From contig CM044321.1 of NCBI GenBank assembly GCA_024291935.2, forward strand, positions 60,444,985 to 60,508,984: a stretch of DNA of 64,000 nt. Direction: 5' to 3'. Below, piece after piece: positions 63,498-64,000 of this stretch. The number at the start of each line of letters is the position of its first letter. The first letter of the stretch is position 1. The stretch comes from Okapia johnstoni. Its lineage: Eukaryota; Chordata; Mammalia; Artiodactyla; Giraffidae. The notes below the pieces were generated by a model. That model worked only from the letters and a program-made list of their open reading frames with translations. It was not told the DNA's origin and did no database searches. Both the position numbers and the translations under genes were made by a program.

Positions 63498-64000
63498 GTG
63501 AGTAATCAAGAAACAATCTATGCTGTTCATCTCCTCTAGTCTTGTGAATGATTCTGATTTGGGATTTCCTTGACTATAATTCCCAACAAGCGAGATGACA
63601 GGCGATGTCAACCCCAAGTCAGGGAGGGGAAGAAAACAAGTCAGATTACTATAAAGAATTTTTTAAAATAAGAAAATATGTAAGGAAACATTTTTTGCTT
63701 GTTTGTTTTCTAAATTCTATACAATTTGCATGTGTTCATTTTCGAATAAGAAAAAAATACAAAAACCAGGATGTTAAAAACAAAACAATGTCTTACTACA
63801 TAGCAGTGATCATATTTTTGCTTTGTATCTTTAAACCACATTTCTCCTAATTAACTTATAAAATACTTCAAAGGGAGGGAGGTTTTGCTTCCCTCGTAAT
63901 TGATGTATAATTCATTTAAAATAGTATATTTAATCCAATATTTATGAAATATAATGTCTGCCATTGTCATTACATTATCATGAGGGTATAATTATGTTGA

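Noticed and set aside
1..64000. CRISPR arrays, operons, phage or bacterial mobile elements
   Set aside because: Repeats are dispersed mammalian retroelements and the gene has spliceosomal introns; no prokaryotic structure was seen.

Overview
The window is mammalian nuclear DNA from a ruminant, most likely cattle or a close bovid. It is full of ruminant-restricted repeats: Bov-tA and BOV-A2 SINEs, BovB (RTE) LINE pieces, artiodactyl tRNA-Glu-derived CHR SINEs, a short mariner hairpin element and L1 fragments. There are no bacterial-style genes; almost every long open frame lies inside a repeat.

The one real protein gene is a plus-strand member of the TPTE/TPTE2 family, voltage-sensing phosphoinositide phosphatases related to PTEN. 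I could place 22 exons by reading consensus splice sites, codon phase and the remembered family protein: a putative start exon (ATG at 9900), six open 36-60 nt cassette exons (15197-24643), and 15 exons (25335-63497) for the juxtamembrane region, four-helix voltage sensor, phosphatase domain and most of the C2 domain. The frame stays open for 555 codons if all cassettes are used, and the gene runs off the right edge. The P-loop is HCKGGKGRTG, so catalytic Cys and Arg are both present. S4 is unusual in carrying a proline between its arginines.

Layout. 1-9.8 kb: upstream DNA with SINEs, L1 pieces, a near-canonical initiator tRNA-Met on the minus strand, a FAU (RPS30) retrocopy, a broken minus-strand class I endogenous retrovirus with an LTR in the opposite orientation, and a GC-richer stretch that may hold the promoter or 5' UTR. 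9.8-15 kb: start exon, then a complete 1.16 kb solo LTR with a 6-bp target duplication. 15-25.5 kb: a tandemly duplicated array of symmetric phase 2-2 mini-exons encoding the N-terminal cytoplasmic tail, with two decayed copies and a SINE-broken copy of the exon that follows the array. 25.5-34 kb: a long intron region with a BovB copy between two diverged direct repeats. 34-38.9 kb: voltage sensor and linker. 38.9-45.8 kb: repeats, a very AT-rich tract and a PPP4R2 retrocopy. 45.8-53.8 kb: phosphatase domain and start of C2. 53.8-64 kb: C2 exons among large L1 pieces.

The feature most worth attention is the cassette-exon array. Every open member has the same phase at both ends and every possible junction codon is a sense codon, so the cytoplasmic tail could vary by exon skipping without changing the voltage sensor or enzyme. 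Identifications rest on reading and memory only; no alignment or database search was run. SINE and L1 borders are usually good to about 10-30 bp.
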